NCBI GenBank assembly: GCA_009838625.1
Contig: VXRG01000185.1
Location: 53,873-106,078, forward strand
Length of the DNA: 52,206 nt
Direction of reading: 5' to 3'
Source: Caldilineaceae bacterium SB0664_bin_27
GTDB taxonomy: Bacteria > Chloroflexota > Anaerolineae > Caldilineales > Caldilineaceae
Position 1 is the stretch's first letter, and each line of letters starts with the position of its first letter. A model generated the notes under the pieces. That model was not told where the DNA came from and did not search any database. It worked only from the letters and a program-made list of their open reading frames with translations. Below, one piece after another: positions 26,381-35,708 of this stretch. The position numbers and the translations under genes were made by a program.

Positions 26381-28825
26381 ATGTTGATGATGACGGCGCG
26401 ACCGTCTATTTTGCGTTGCGCCATCTTCCTTGCAATTCTGACGCTTGCCGCTTTCGTTCGCTTCTACTGCCTCACCTGTTCCTCCCTCTGGCACGACGAA
26501 GGCAACTCCTGGGCCGTTGCGCAACGCAGCTTCGACCAGGTCGCTAGAGACGCCGCGGCCGACATCCATCCCCCGGGCTACTATTGGCTCCTGAAGCTCT
26601 GGGCAGGGCCATCCGGCTTCTCCGCCTGGGGGCTGCGCAGCCTGTCGGCACTGACTGGCCTGCTCTCCGTGGCAGTCGTCTACCGCTTCGCACTGGAGAT
26701 GGCCTCCGGCGCCGAGAGGTACCGCAGCGAGTTCGCACTCCTTGCATCTTTCTTAGCCGCCCTGAGTCCCTTTCAGGTCTACTACAGCCAGGAAGCGCGC
26801 ATGTACGCGCTGCTGACACTGGAAGGTTCTGTACTGATGTGGTCGCTCCTCGCCATGGGTAAGCGGGTAGCAGTAAGAGAACTGAGACCCTCGGTAGCCG
26901 GATACGCCGCTCTCTATCTGATTGCGGCCGTCGCTGGCCTCTGGACGCACTACGTCTTTGCACTGTTATTGGCGGCGGCGGGGGTAGCCGCCGTATGGTG
27001 GTTGCTCGGCAGCAGGGAGCCGCAGCGTGCGGAAGGGCGTGAAACCGGCCTACAGGCCCCCGTCTTCAGGGGCGCGACAGATCGAAGGAAGCCCTTTTTC
27101 CTTTTCCTGGCCCTGAACCTGCTCGCGCTGCTCGCATACTCACCTTGGCTGGCAACGGGCATTGACCGGCTGCTCAGCTGGCCCTCCCAGGAGGGATTTA
27201 CCGGGACGACTGAGGGGCTGAGGCTTATGTTTCAGACCGTTGCAGCGGGGACGATCCGCTCTGGTCCGGAGCTGGCGTGGGGATGGCTTATGGTGGTGGC
27301 CCTTCTTCCCGCCTGCGGACTCTGGAATCTGAGGCGCACGTTCGCCGGCGCACTCTTATTGCTCTGGTTGCTTCTGCCTTTGGGCGTGATGGTTGCTTTC
27401 GATCTCATCAGTCCCCCGTTCTTGAAGTTCCTCCTGATACTATCACCTGCCTGGTGCCTCGCTGTGGCCGCCTGTCCCCGCTGTCTCCCTTCGAGGAAGT
27501 TCTCGCTCAACGCACGGATTTGGTCTCCGGCATCGGAGAGCCTCGAAGGAACTGGATGTCCGAAAGAATATCGACTACCGCTTTCGTCGATGGCAGCCGG
27601 CTCAATCGCGGTTCTGGCCGCCGTTCTGGCCGTAACCGCACTCGCACCCTATTACTCCGACCCTTCAGCTCGTGATAACTACGCCGGCATAGCCCAGACT
27701 GTGGCTGCACTTGGTGATCCGGACGAGGACATTGTAATACTGAATGCTCCGGGCCAGGCGGATGTATGGCGCTTCTACGATGTTGGCTTTGACTTCATTC
27801 CCCTGCCCGCTGACCGGCCTCCCGACCGGGCCGGAACTGAACAGACACTGGAAAGAGAGACTTCTGAACGTCGGCGAATCTTTGCCGTCTTTTGGGCTAC
27901 CGAACAGTCCGACCGGGAGAGAATCGTCGAGAATTGGCTGGGAAGACACGCATTCAAAGGCTGGGAAAACTGGCAGGGAAATGTTCGTTTTGCGACTTAT
28001 TCGATGCCAGGAGGTCAAATCTGCAATGCCCTGGATGAGCCTCGTGTCTTCGAAGACGTCGCTGAGCTGTTCGAGCTTTGCCTCTCGCAGGATCCTTTGG
28101 TGCCCGGAGATACCCTAATGGTCGGGCTGCGCTGGCGGCCGCTCAGAGACCCCGACCGCCGTCTCAAGGTGACGGTGCAGCTGCTGGATGCCCGCGACCA
28201 GGTGATAGTTCAACGCGACGGTGAACCCTCCGGGGGATCAATGCCGACGACAATCTGGAAAACCGGCGAGCCTGTCTCCGACAATCATGGCCTCACTCTA
28301 CCGTTTGGCACACCTCCCGGCGACTACCGTCTGATTGCCGCAGTTTATGATGCCGAGACCGGTTCGCGGCTCACTGTTGACTCAAGTGACGCAGTTGAGC
28401 TCGAGAGGCCGAGCATAGTCCGTCCCGAACAAGGGCCGCCGGATTCGATTATCCCCCTACAGCACCGCACGAGGCTTGACTTTGGTCACTTGGAGGCAAT
28501 CGGATACAGCTACCATCGCAAGGCCTTTGCCCATGCGCCATCTACGACTCTTTCCGCGGGACAGATGCTCCAGGTAACACTGTACTGGAGAGCGCCTTCA
28601 CCCCTCCCTTCGGACTGGCCGGAGGACCTGAAAATGCGGCTCCTCCTCGGCGAACAGTCCTTAGAGGCCCCCTTGGCCGGAGGCAGCTACCCAACTGACC
28701 GGTGGCGCGCCGGCGAACTGGTCAGGGGCGCCTTCGAAATCCAATTCGACGGTTCGAATCCCACGCTCTGGCTGGAGGTCGAAAACACACGAAAACGCTT
28801 AGGCCGCATTCCTCATACCGAGTAA
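26381..28825 (+). CDS. GT39/ArnT-like membrane glycosyltransferase
   Basis: 814 aa. Multi-pass protein using polyprenyl-phosphate sugars as donors in this family. The first periplasmic loop carries SSLWHDEGNSW (Asp39-Glu40), the usual acidic catalytic site, followed by DIHPPGYYWLLKLW. About 10 to 12 membrane segments lie within residues 10-430. The region after about 440 is soluble and probably extracytoplasmic, longer than in plain GT39 proteins, with beta-rich parts (about 540-810) that repeat twice a pattern ending in LTLYWRA-like strands. Acceptor unknown. Confidence 0.82.
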   Translation: MLMMTARPSILRCAIFLAILTLAAFVRFYCLTCSSLWHDEGNSWAVAQRSFDQVARDAAADIHPPGYYWLLKLWAGPSGFSAWGLRSLSALTGLLSVAVVYRFALEMASGAERYRSEFALLASFLAALSPFQVYYSQEARMYALLTLEGSVLMWSLLAMGKRVAVRELRPSVAGYAALYLIAAVAGLWTHYVFALLLAAAGVAAVWWLLGSREPQRAEGRETGLQAPVFRGATDRRKPFFLFLALNLLALLAYSPWLATGIDRLLSWPSQEGFTGTTEGLRLMFQTVAAGTIRSGPELAWGWLMVVALLPACGLWNLRRTFAGALLLLWLLLPLGVMVAFDLISPPFLKFLLILSPAWCLAVAACPRCLPSRKFSLNARIWSPASESLEGTGCPKEYRLPLSSMAAGSIAVLAAVLAVTALAPYYSDPSARDNYAGIAQTVAALGDPDEDIVILNAPGQADVWRFYDVGFDFIPLPADRPPDRAGTEQTLERETSERRRIFAVFWATEQSDRERIVENWLGRHAFKGWENWQGNVRFATYSMPGGQICNALDEPRVFEDVAELFELCLSQDPLVPGDTLMVGLRWRPLRDPDRRLKVTVQLLDARDQVIVQRDGEPSGGSMPTTIWKTGEPVSDNHGLTLPFGTPPGDYRLIAAVYDAETGSRLTVDSSDAVELERPSIVRPEQGPPDSIIPLQHRTRLDFGHLEAIGYSYHRKAFAHAPSTTLSAGQMLQVTLYWRAPSPLPSDWPEDLKMRLLLGEQSLEAPLAGGSYPTDRWRAGELVRGAFEIQFDGSNPTLWLEVENTRKRLGRIPHTE

Positions 28826-28968
28826 TCTCTGTGAGCGCCTGTCAGGCGCAATGCCCAACGTTGGTGCCTCTCTCTAAAACCCTAAACAGTTCCACCCGCG
28901 AAGTCACTGATTTCCTGCCAGACTGTTCCCGTCCCAAATCTGGGCTGCACCCAACGACCCGGTTTCCT
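28826..28968. other. Intergenic region before the HxlR gene
   Basis: The 310 bp between the glycosyltransferase and hxlR-like genes hold only the promoter at 28969-28997 and a short inverted repeat GCGCCTG-T-CAGGCGC (28835-28849) without a T tract. No gene seen. Confidence 0.4.
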
Positions 28969-28997
28969 TTGACAAGGAGCAGTACGCATAGTACGAT
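28969..28997 (+). promoter_or_regulatory. Promoter of the HxlR-type regulator gene
   Basis: TTGACA (28969-28974), 17-bp spacer, TACGAT (28992-28997), the same boxes as the tRNA-Cys promoter. It predicts a leader of about 130 nt. Confidence 0.6.
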
Positions 28998-29135
28998 TAC
29001 GCCCGACGCATATGGTTCTCCGGATCGGGAGGCATCCGGGCTTTCGCCTGTCGAGAAACCGATCTCGACTCTTGAAATGCGCGTCAGGCCCAGCCAGGAA
29101 GTTTCGGGGCACGGTGCGTAAAAGGAATTCACTCG

Positions 29136-29516
29136 ATGCGCATGCCAACCCATCCAGTCGTCCTGCCGGATGAGTTGCCCTGCCCGGTAGAGGCGGCCGC
29201 GCGAATCATTGGACGCAAATGGACGCTCCAGATCGTGCACCGTCTTCTCAATGCCAGCAACAAGAGGTTCTGTGAACTCCAGGAAGAACTGGGAGGCGTG
29301 AATCCAGGCACGCTCACCAGCAGACTGAAAATGTTGGAAGACGAGGGCTTGGTCATGCGCGAGCAGGTCAGCTCGATCCCGCCGCATGTCGAATACAGTT
29401 TGACGGATAAAGGCCGCGAATTGGCGCCGGTGATCGCCGAAATATCTGATTGGAGCCAGCGCTGGGTCTGCAATAAGGAAGAGAAGGCTGCTGAGACCCA
29501 ATTGAGAACGGCCTGA
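29136..29516 (+). CDS. HxlR-family transcriptional regulator
   Basis: 126 aa winged-helix DNA-binding protein. Typical sequence: CPVEAAARIIGRKWTLQIV at 16-35, RFCELQEEL, GVNPGTLTSRLKMLEDEGL (recognition helix about 55-72), then VEYSLTDKGREL. Cys16 at the N-terminus is at the place where redox- or aldehyde-sensing members keep a conserved cysteine. AAGGA lies upstream. It starts a short cluster with an MBL hydrolase and a DUF2007 protein, which it may control. Confidence 0.9.
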   Translation: MRMPTHPVVLPDELPCPVEAAARIIGRKWTLQIVHRLLNASNKRFCELQEELGGVNPGTLTSRLKMLEDEGLVMREQVSSIPPHVEYSLTDKGRELAPVIAEISDWSQRWVCNKEEKAAETQLRTA

Positions 29517-29552
29517 TTGTGGTTGTATCGATAAAGAGGGAGCGCGACTAAA

Positions 29553-30206
29553 GTGCTGATTGCAGGTCTTACCGTCGGACTATTACAGGAGAACTGCTAC
29601 ATTCTCGGATGTGAGGAGTCTTTCCGCGGCGTTATCGTCGACCCTGGCGACAGCGCCCGAGCCATCCTCAACGAAGTCGATGAAATGGGTTTGACGATAG
29701 AGAAGATAATTAACACCCATTCCCACTTCGACCACGTATTGGCGGTGAATGCAGTGCGGGCCGCCACCGGAGCCCCTTTCTACCTGCATCGCGAAGACCT
29801 TCCCATTCTGAGGGCAGCGCCGGAACGCGTTCGCGAATGGCTCGGGGCCAGCGTCGACCCCATAGACGAACCGGACCAGTACTTGAAACAGGGCCAGATA
29901 ATCGAATTTGGCGCCGAGTCTCTGGAAGTCCGTTTCACACCGGGGCACTCACCGGGCCACGTCGTTTTCGTCGACCATGCCAACGAGCAGGTCTTCGCCG
30001 GAGATACGCTCTTCCGCGGCAGTATAGGACGTTATGATCTTCCACTGGCGGACGGCCCTACGCTTTGCCAAAGCATCCAGGAACAGTTGCTTTCACTACC
30101 CGACTCGTACGTCGTCTACCCCGGTCACGGTGAAGCGACCACCATTGGCACAGAGCGAGAGGCCAATCCATTTGTCGGCAGGGCCGCCGCGTTCTCCTTC
30201 ACTTGA
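29553..30206 (+). CDS. MBL-fold metallo-hydrolase (glyoxalase II-like)
   Basis: 217 aa, GTG start with GAGGGAG upstream. Metal ligands are visible: THSHFDH (about 51-57), the His of GHSPGH, the Asp of FAGDTLF and the His of YPGHGE. This is the glyoxalase II/YcbL pattern of a two-metal thioester or related hydrolase. Substrate cannot be read. Lies 36 bp after the HxlR gene. Confidence 0.9.
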   Translation: MLIAGLTVGLLQENCYILGCEESFRGVIVDPGDSARAILNEVDEMGLTIEKIINTHSHFDHVLAVNAVRAATGAPFYLHREDLPILRAAPERVREWLGASVDPIDEPDQYLKQGQIIEFGAESLEVRFTPGHSPGHVVFVDHANEQVFAGDTLFRGSIGRYDLPLADGPTLCQSIQEQLLSLPDSYVVYPGHGEATTIGTEREANPFVGRAAAFSFT

Positions 30207-30222
30207 CCCATAGGAGAGTGAC

Positions 30223-30579
30223 ATGACGACCTTGGCAGGCGGACTCCAGAAGCTATGGGGAAAGAACAGGAGTCGTGCCCGGACAGTTGAATCGGAAGAC
30301 GCGGATAGCTCCGCTACTACAGGCGGCTCAGTCTCCCAGGAGCCGGTTGTGGTCTGGCAGGCCGCCAACCCGATGGAGGCCCAAATCGTCAGAGGCCGTC
30401 TGCAAAGCGCCGGCATTCCTGCCATAGTGCGCGGCGAATCAATGGGCAGGATATACGGATTTGTCTATGGAGGGCTGGCGGAACGGGATGTCCTGGTGCC
30501 CGCGGCACTGGCCGAATCCGCCGAGGAGATTCTGTCCGAAGAAGTCCAGTGGGACTCTGACGTCAGTGACAGCACATAG
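30223..30579 (+). CDS. DUF2007 domain protein
   Basis: 118 aa. The conserved part is at about 40-110: VVWQAANPMEAQIVRGRLQS, GIPAIVRGE, RDVLVPAALAESAEEIL. DUF2007 proteins are small, often listed as putative signal-transducing proteins, with no proven role. The N-terminal 35 residues are variable. It starts 17 bp after the MBL gene, with GGAG upstream, so it belongs to the same transcript. Confidence 0.82.
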   Translation: MTTLAGGLQKLWGKNRSRARTVESEDADSSATTGGSVSQEPVVVWQAANPMEAQIVRGRLQSAGIPAIVRGESMGRIYGFVYGGLAERDVLVPAALAESAEEILSEEVQWDSDVSDST

Positions 30580-30585
30580 TTCGGT

Positions 30586-30615
30586 TTCGGCAACGCCGCG
30601 TCCTGCGCCTATAAT
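30586..30615 (+). promoter_or_regulatory. Candidate promoter of the cytochrome c maturation operon
   Basis: Perfect TATAAT (30610-30615) with a weak -35 (TTCGGC, 18-bp spacer). It lies in the 130-bp gap before ccmE and gives a leader of about 88 nt. Confidence 0.45.
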
Positions 30616-30709
30616 GCAGAAGGCAGATGCTGGTCCGTTCTTGCCAGTGCATCACAGTTTCTGAATTCAGTCCACCGGGCGATAGGGATTCCAGCAGGAT
30701 AGTGAACTG

Positions 30710-31222
30710 ATGAGTGACGAGTCACCCAATACAGACGAACTCAACGAAGAAGAATTGTGGGAGGGTCCAATCCCGGCCCACTTGGCCCGTAGGCGCACAG
30801 GTATCAGGCCGCAGTTTCTGGTTGCCGGACTCCTGCTGGTTGGCGTTATCATCTCGTTGATGGTCTATGGTCTGACCACCGCCAAAGCCTACTGGTTGAC
30901 TGTTGATGAGGTCTATCAGAGAGAAAGCTCACTTACGTCCCAGCGCATTAGGGTGAATGGCGTTGTCGTCGAAGGCAGTGAAGATTGGGACCCCTCTGAA
31001 GTGACGCTCCGCTTCAAGATTCAGGACGAGGAGAATCCCAATCGGCAGCTCGAGATCGTATACAAGGAACCCAGACCGGACAATTTTCATCGGGCTGCTT
31101 CGGTTATAGCGGAGGGAGAGCTTCTGCCGGGCGGCCTCATGGAAGCCGACGTACTGCTTGTCACGTGTCCCAGTCGATACGAGGAACAGCCGGAAGACAT
31201 CGTGTTACAGGCGAATCCCTGA
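30710..31222 (+). CDS. ccmE: Cytochrome c maturation heme chaperone CcmE (CxxxY type)
   Basis: 170 aa, longer N-terminus than usual (about 34 residues before the membrane segment 35-56), then the OB-fold domain (about 62-160). CcmE binds heme covalently on the outer face and hands it to the ligase. The heme-binding residue here is Cys153 in CPSRY, the CxxxY form, in place of the HxxxY of the E. coli protein; this variant is known from some Deltaproteobacteria and archaea. It heads a ccm operon. Confidence 0.9.
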   Translation: MSDESPNTDELNEEELWEGPIPAHLARRRTGIRPQFLVAGLLLVGVIISLMVYGLTTAKAYWLTVDEVYQRESSLTSQRIRVNGVVVEGSEDWDPSEVTLRFKIQDEENPNRQLEIVYKEPRPDNFHRAASVIAEGELLPGGLMEADVLLVTCPSRYEEQPEDIVLQANP

Positions 31223-31336
31223 AGACGTCTGAGCTTGCCGCGGCGAGTAGGACTGATCGAAAGGGTTGAGTTTGCAGCGCCCTTCGCCCCAGGTCCACTC
31301 GTGTGCAGGACTAGCCCCTAGTCGGAACAGCAACGA

Positions 31337-33223
31337 TTGCATTTCAAATGGTCCACTTCTGCAGTTCTACTGTTGGCCTCTACCGTAGTTCTCTTCGTGA
31401 CGCTGACGACGGATACGCTCAACGCGCAAGAGCCCTCTCCAACGTATGACCCGCAGCAGGTCCCTGTCCCGCAGCGACTGCCTGTTGCCGGGTTGGCCGC
31501 CGAGTCCTACAGACAGAACTGTGCCCCTTGCCACGGTCCCAGCGGTGACGGCGACGGCCCGGCCGGCGCCACTGCCGACCCAACCGTCTTTTCCGACGCG
31601 TCCGTGGTCTGGGAGAGCTCACCGGCTGAACACTTCTTCGTAACCAAGTTTGGGCGCATCGAGAATCTGATGCCCCCCTGGCGCAATAGCTTGAGTGACG
31701 AGCAGATCTGGCAGGTGGTCTACTACGCCTGGAACCTGCACACGAACGAGACGGAGATGGCGCAGGGGGCGGAGTTATATGCCCATTCCTGCCTTGCTTG
31801 CCACGGGGAATCAGGCCGCGGCGAAGGAATTGAAGCAGTCGCTGGGACGCCTGACTTTTCGGCGCAGCACCGGATGATCCATTTGAGTCAGGCGGATTTG
31901 GCGGAGCGCTGGCGAGAAGCCCACCCGGAACGCGGTTCCGACTGGTCAATTGGCCAGCAGAGAGCGGTTCTCGAGTACATTCGCAGCTTTACATATCAGC
32001 CGGTATGGGAACCATTTGAGGTCGGCGGGCCTGGCGTAATCACAGGCCAGCTGTTCCAAGGAACGCAAAACGGGCCTGCTCCCCAACAGATGGGGGTCAC
32101 CCTTAACATTTACCGGCAGGCCGATTTGCTGACGACGCGCAGCGCACTGATTGACGCCGACGGCAGTTTTGAATTCGGGGACCTGCCTGTGGATGAAGGC
32201 TTCTACTACCTTGCGGAGACCGAGCACCGCGGTATACGCTACACTTCACCGATTCTCGCATTCAGCGGTCCTGACTTCACCGAAGACAGGACCGGCCCGG
32301 AGAGAATCGACACGTCGCTGCCCGTTTTTGAGCCGACATCCGACCCGACTGACATTCACGTCAGCCGCGCCAACTGGATCATCGAGCACGACCCGGGTAG
32401 ACTGCTCGTCGGCCAACTCTTCACTTTTGACAATCGCGGCGACCGCACGTTCATCGGCATTGACGATGAACGGTTCGACGCCCCCGTAACACTGGTTATT
32501 CCGCTTCCAAATAACGCAAGGGAAGTCGAAATCCAGGACGGGTTGATCGGCGAGTCCTACCGACTGCGCCAACAGATTCTCTACGATACTCGTCCCGTTC
32601 TCCCTGGCGATGGCTCGCGCCAGATTTTCGTACGTTATCGCCTTTCATATGCTGACGAAACTGCGCGCATAAGCTTTCCCGTCCCATATGAAACTGAGCT
32701 GTTGAACGTCCTGGTGGCCGACCTGCCGGGACTGGAAGCAGGTCTCTCATTTGAAGGGGAACTACAAGAACCTTCGGGCCAGGAGACAATTCAAGGAGTC
32801 ATCTTCCGCCGCTGGAGCGCACCTGTATCCGGCGGCTCCACTGTTCAACTCTCTTTGCGCGGCTTGATCGGGGCGGGCGGCCGCGATCCTAGGCAGGACA
32901 GGGAACCGCAGTTGAATCGAGAAATGCAGGTGGCCGCGCCTCCATTGGATGTGCGCATTCCACTGGTATTTGGCAGCGTAGTCACATTCGTCCTACTCGT
33001 TTCAGTGGGTTTCTTCTTGCGACGCGAAAAGGCCAGGAGCCCGCTGACGCCCGAGCAGACGGCCGCACGACGCGGGGAACTGATCGACAGAATTGCCCGG
33101 TTGGATGATCTGCACGCTCTGGGAGAACTGGATGAAAGCTCATGGCAGAGAAAGAGAGCTTCACTTAAGAATGAGTTAATCGAAATCGCACTGGCAGAGC
33201 AGGGGTCGAAGGTTGACGGATGA
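31337..33223 (+). CDS. Membrane-bound diheme cytochrome c protein
   Basis: 628 aa, TTG start. Signal peptide 5-30. Two c-type heme sites, CAPCH (62-66) and CLACH (152-156), each in a class I cytochrome fold of about 90 aa; Met112 is a likely axial ligand of the first. A large non-heme part follows (about 230-535) with a transthyretin-like start (GPGVITGQLFQGT) and beta-rich sequence, then one membrane helix (about 545-567) and a short SHOCT-like cytoplasmic tail (LDDLHALGELDE). It lies inside the ccm operon and overlaps ccmA by 4 bp, so it may be a main client of the machinery. Not a family I can name. Confidence 0.82.
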   Translation: MHFKWSTSAVLLLASTVVLFVTLTTDTLNAQEPSPTYDPQQVPVPQRLPVAGLAAESYRQNCAPCHGPSGDGDGPAGATADPTVFSDASVVWESSPAEHFFVTKFGRIENLMPPWRNSLSDEQIWQVVYYAWNLHTNETEMAQGAELYAHSCLACHGESGRGEGIEAVAGTPDFSAQHRMIHLSQADLAERWREAHPERGSDWSIGQQRAVLEYIRSFTYQPVWEPFEVGGPGVITGQLFQGTQNGPAPQQMGVTLNIYRQADLLTTRSALIDADGSFEFGDLPVDEGFYYLAETEHRGIRYTSPILAFSGPDFTEDRTGPERIDTSLPVFEPTSDPTDIHVSRANWIIEHDPGRLLVGQLFTFDNRGDRTFIGIDDERFDAPVTLVIPLPNNAREVEIQDGLIGESYRLRQQILYDTRPVLPGDGSRQIFVRYRLSYADETARISFPVPYETELLNVLVADLPGLEAGLSFEGELQEPSGQETIQGVIFRRWSAPVSGGSTVQLSLRGLIGAGGRDPRQDREPQLNREMQVAAPPLDVRIPLVFGSVVTFVLLVSVGFFLRREKARSPLTPEQTAARRGELIDRIARLDDLHALGELDESSWQRKRASLKNELIEIALAEQGSKVDG

Positions 33224-33900
33224 CCAATCGTGCGGTGCCTCTCATTCGTTGCCAGCATATCGAGAAACGTTTTGGATACAGACGCGTGTTACGAGATGTC
33301 TCTTTCTCTGTTGCCGCCGGCGAAGTACTGTCTTTGCTTGGAGCCAACGGATCGGGTAAGACTACACTATTGCGGATAATCGCGTCGCTGGACAGACCGG
33401 ATAAGGGGGAAGTGTGGCTGGGGCCCGTGCCCCTTTCCACAGCGTCACACGAAATTCGCCGCTATGTCGGCGTTGTTGCACATGCCACTTTGCTGTACGA
33501 TCGACTTACTGGCGCCGAAAACCTCCGGTTCTTCGCCCGCCTTTACGATCTGGAAGAGCCGCAGAGACGAATCGAGCAGCTTCTGCGAACTCTGGATCTC
33601 TGGCGATGGCGGGACAGTTCAGTGCGGACATACAGTCGAGGAATGTCTCAGCGGTTGGCGATTGCGAGGGCGTTGCTGCACGATCCCCCTGTCGTGATTC
33701 TCGATGAACCGGATACCGGCCTTGACAGGGAAAGCCTGAAACAGATCACCGACCTCATCGGGCAGCTGCGCGCAAGAGACCGGGCTGTACTTGTTACGAC
33801 GCACAGTTTGGAGCGAGCAGCTGCCTGGGCCGACCGGGTCGCCGAACTTCGTGCCGGACGTTTGCACCTTATGGAGGGTCCCGATCGTATACTGCAATAG
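33220..33900 (+). CDS. ccmA: Heme exporter ATP-binding protein CcmA
   Basis: 226-aa ABC ATPase. Walker A GANGSGKTT (41-49), signature SRGMSQRLAIARAL, Walker B VVILDEPDTGLD. Start ATG overlaps the previous stop (ATGA). With CcmB and CcmC it forms the complex that releases heme-loaded CcmE. The assignment rests on order with ccmB, ccmC and ccmE. Confidence 0.93.
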   Translation: MTNRAVPLIRCQHIEKRFGYRRVLRDVSFSVAAGEVLSLLGANGSGKTTLLRIIASLDRPDKGEVWLGPVPLSTASHEIRRYVGVVAHATLLYDRLTGAENLRFFARLYDLEEPQRRIEQLLRTLDLWRWRDSSVRTYSRGMSQRLAIARALLHDPPVVILDEPDTGLDRESLKQITDLIGQLRARDRAVLVTTHSLERAAAWADRVAELRAGRLHLMEGPDRILQ

Positions 33901-33965
33901 AGGACTGGGACCGGTCATTCGGTCAGTAATTCCGTTCGCGGGCCTCGTCTGAGCCCGCGCCTGCA

Positions 33966-34691
33966 ATGGCAGAGCTTACTGAGGCAGAACCTGTTTCCGG
34001 CAAAGGAGGAGGGCTCGCAGCCTATCTGCGCGGCGTATGGGCCGTAGCGGAAAAAGACGTCCGCACCGAACTGCGGGCCAAGGAGGTCTTGGGGACGATG
34101 GCCGCCTTTTCTATTCTGGCCGCATTCGTCTTTGGGCTGGCCTTTGACCTGCGGGTGCCCCGGTCCGAACTGGTCGTTCCCGGCATTCTCTGGGTGATCA
34201 TCCTCTTCGCAGGGGTGATGGGGCTGCACCGTTCTTTCGGATCGGAACAGGATCGGGGCACGTTGACGGGACTGCTTTTGGCGCCGGTAGAACGGTCCGC
34301 GATCTATTTGGGAAAAGTCGCAGCCAATCTCCTCTATTTCCTGATTGTCGAAGCGCTTCTCCTACCTGCCCTGCTCATCCTGTTTGACGTCAGCTTGTTT
34401 AAGCCGTTGATACTGCTGGGATTGATACTGGGCACTGTTGGATACGTGGGCGCGGGAACGCTCTTCGCGGCGCTGACCGCCAGAAACAGGGCCAGAGAGA
34501 CACTCTTGCCTGTCCTGCTGCTGCCGGTACTCGCCCCCTTGTTCATATCGGGAGTGGGTTTGACGGCTGTCGTTTTGGATGGCCGGGGGAACGCCGAAGC
34601 TTGGCCATGGCTTGGTATAATTGGGATCTACAATGCCCTGGTGTACGCAATCGCTTTCCTGTTGGTCGATGTAATTTGGGAACAGACTTGA
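33966..34691 (+). CDS. ccmB: Heme exporter membrane protein CcmB
   Basis: 241 aa with about six membrane segments. Family features: VAEKDVRTELRAKEV near the N-terminus and GLHRSFGSEQDRGTLTGLLL in the first half. Partner of the ATPase encoded directly upstream. Proteins of this family are about 220 aa, so the gene is complete. Confidence 0.92.
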   Translation: MAELTEAEPVSGKGGGLAAYLRGVWAVAEKDVRTELRAKEVLGTMAAFSILAAFVFGLAFDLRVPRSELVVPGILWVIILFAGVMGLHRSFGSEQDRGTLTGLLLAPVERSAIYLGKVAANLLYFLIVEALLLPALLILFDVSLFKPLILLGLILGTVGYVGAGTLFAALTARNRARETLLPVLLLPVLAPLFISGVGLTAVVLDGRGNAEAWPWLGIIGIYNALVYAIAFLLVDVIWEQT

Positions 34692-34713
34692 CACAAACGC
34701 GAGAAACTATCTG

Positions 34714-35451
34714 ATGAACGCAGTCGCAGGACCGGCGGCGTCCGACCGCTGGTTTACACCAATACTGATCTTCGATCTACTGGCAGCGCTGGCCATGGTT
34801 GGGGTAATGTGGGCAGCTCTGCTCTACGCAGGTGACGCTATCAATCTCGACGGAGAGGAACAGGTGGCCCAGCGGATCTTCTACTTTCACATGGGAAGTA
34901 ACATCGCCGCGCTCCTCGGGTTTCTCGGTTCGGTGATCGGCAGCGTCGGTTATCTCTTCAGCCGCCGCCTGGTGTGGGATCGATGGGCTGCGGCGAGCGT
35001 CGAAATCGGCACGATTTTCGGAATTCTCGTTCTTCTGTCCGGCGCAATCTGGGCCAAGCCGGCCTGGAATACCTACTGGACCTGGGATCCTCGCCTTACG
35101 ACGGCGACGATTACCGTCCTGATCTACATCGCCTATATGCTCTTTCGCAACGGGTTCGATGATCCCAATACGCGGGCCCGTTTTGCCAGTGTATACGCCC
35201 TGTTCGCCTTCTTGAGCGTTCCCTTGACATACTACAGCGCACGCCTTTTTCGCTCCATCCATCCCATCGTCTTCGACGGCGCAAATGAGGATGCGCAAGG
35301 AGGTTTTGGCATCGGCCCGACAATGGGACAGACACTGACTATCGCTATGATTGGCTTCGCGCTCCTGTTCCTTGCGATTCTCTTCCACCGGGTCCGCCAA
35401 CTTGAGTTTGAGGCTCGCATTGAAGCACTACGGGAGAACTACGACGAATGA
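34714..35451 (+). CDS. ccmC: Cytochrome c assembly protein CcmC
   Basis: 245 aa, six membrane segments. The heme-handling Trp-rich motif is seen as WAKPAWNTYWTWDPRLT (about 113-129). His residues in the flanking loops (FYFHMG; SIHPIV) are likely heme ligands. CcmC loads heme on CcmE. The following ccmD-like gene overlaps its stop codon by 4 bp. Confidence 0.93.
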   Translation: MNAVAGPAASDRWFTPILIFDLLAALAMVGVMWAALLYAGDAINLDGEEQVAQRIFYFHMGSNIAALLGFLGSVIGSVGYLFSRRLVWDRWAAASVEIGTIFGILVLLSGAIWAKPAWNTYWTWDPRLTTATITVLIYIAYMLFRNGFDDPNTRARFASVYALFAFLSVPLTYYSARLFRSIHPIVFDGANEDAQGGFGIGPTMGQTLTIAMIGFALLFLAILFHRVRQLEFEARIEALRENYDE

Positions 35452-35591
35452 TATACCTGGCATCCGCCTTGATCCTGATGTGGCTGTTTGTGGGAGGCTA
35501 CCTCCTGTACATGCTGGCCCGCCAAAGAGCCCTGGAAAAAGAGCTGCGATCTTTGGAGGAGCAACTTCAGAGCAGAGAAGATGCAGACTGA
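35448..35591 (+). CDS. ccmD: CcmD-like small membrane protein
   Basis: 47 aa, one membrane helix (about 4-24, LILMWLFVGGYLLYMLA) followed by a charged helix (RQRALEKELRSLEEQL). This is the size and layout of CcmD, which helps the CcmABC complex release CcmE. The ATG overlaps the ccmC stop (ATGA), as in many ccmCD pairs. Sequence identity in this family is low, so position is a main argument. Confidence 0.8.
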   Translation: MIYLASALILMWLFVGGYLLYMLARQRALEKELRSLEEQLQSREDAD

Positions 35592-35708
35592 GGCGGCCCG
35601 GAGTTTCAGGTCGCAATTGGTAAGCTTGTTTACTTCTTACAGGTCTATAGTGCAATAGATTGTAATGAGGAAAATCCATGCGCTGCCCGGCAAGCGAAAG
35701 AGGGCAGC

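Noticed and set aside
28835..28849. GCGCCTG-T-CAGGCGC as terminator of the glycosyltransferase gene
   Set aside because: Usable stem is only 5 bp and no T tract follows on the plus strand.
28842..29501. 219-codon minus-strand frame
   Set aside because: It is the shadow of the clear HxlR gene on the plus strand.
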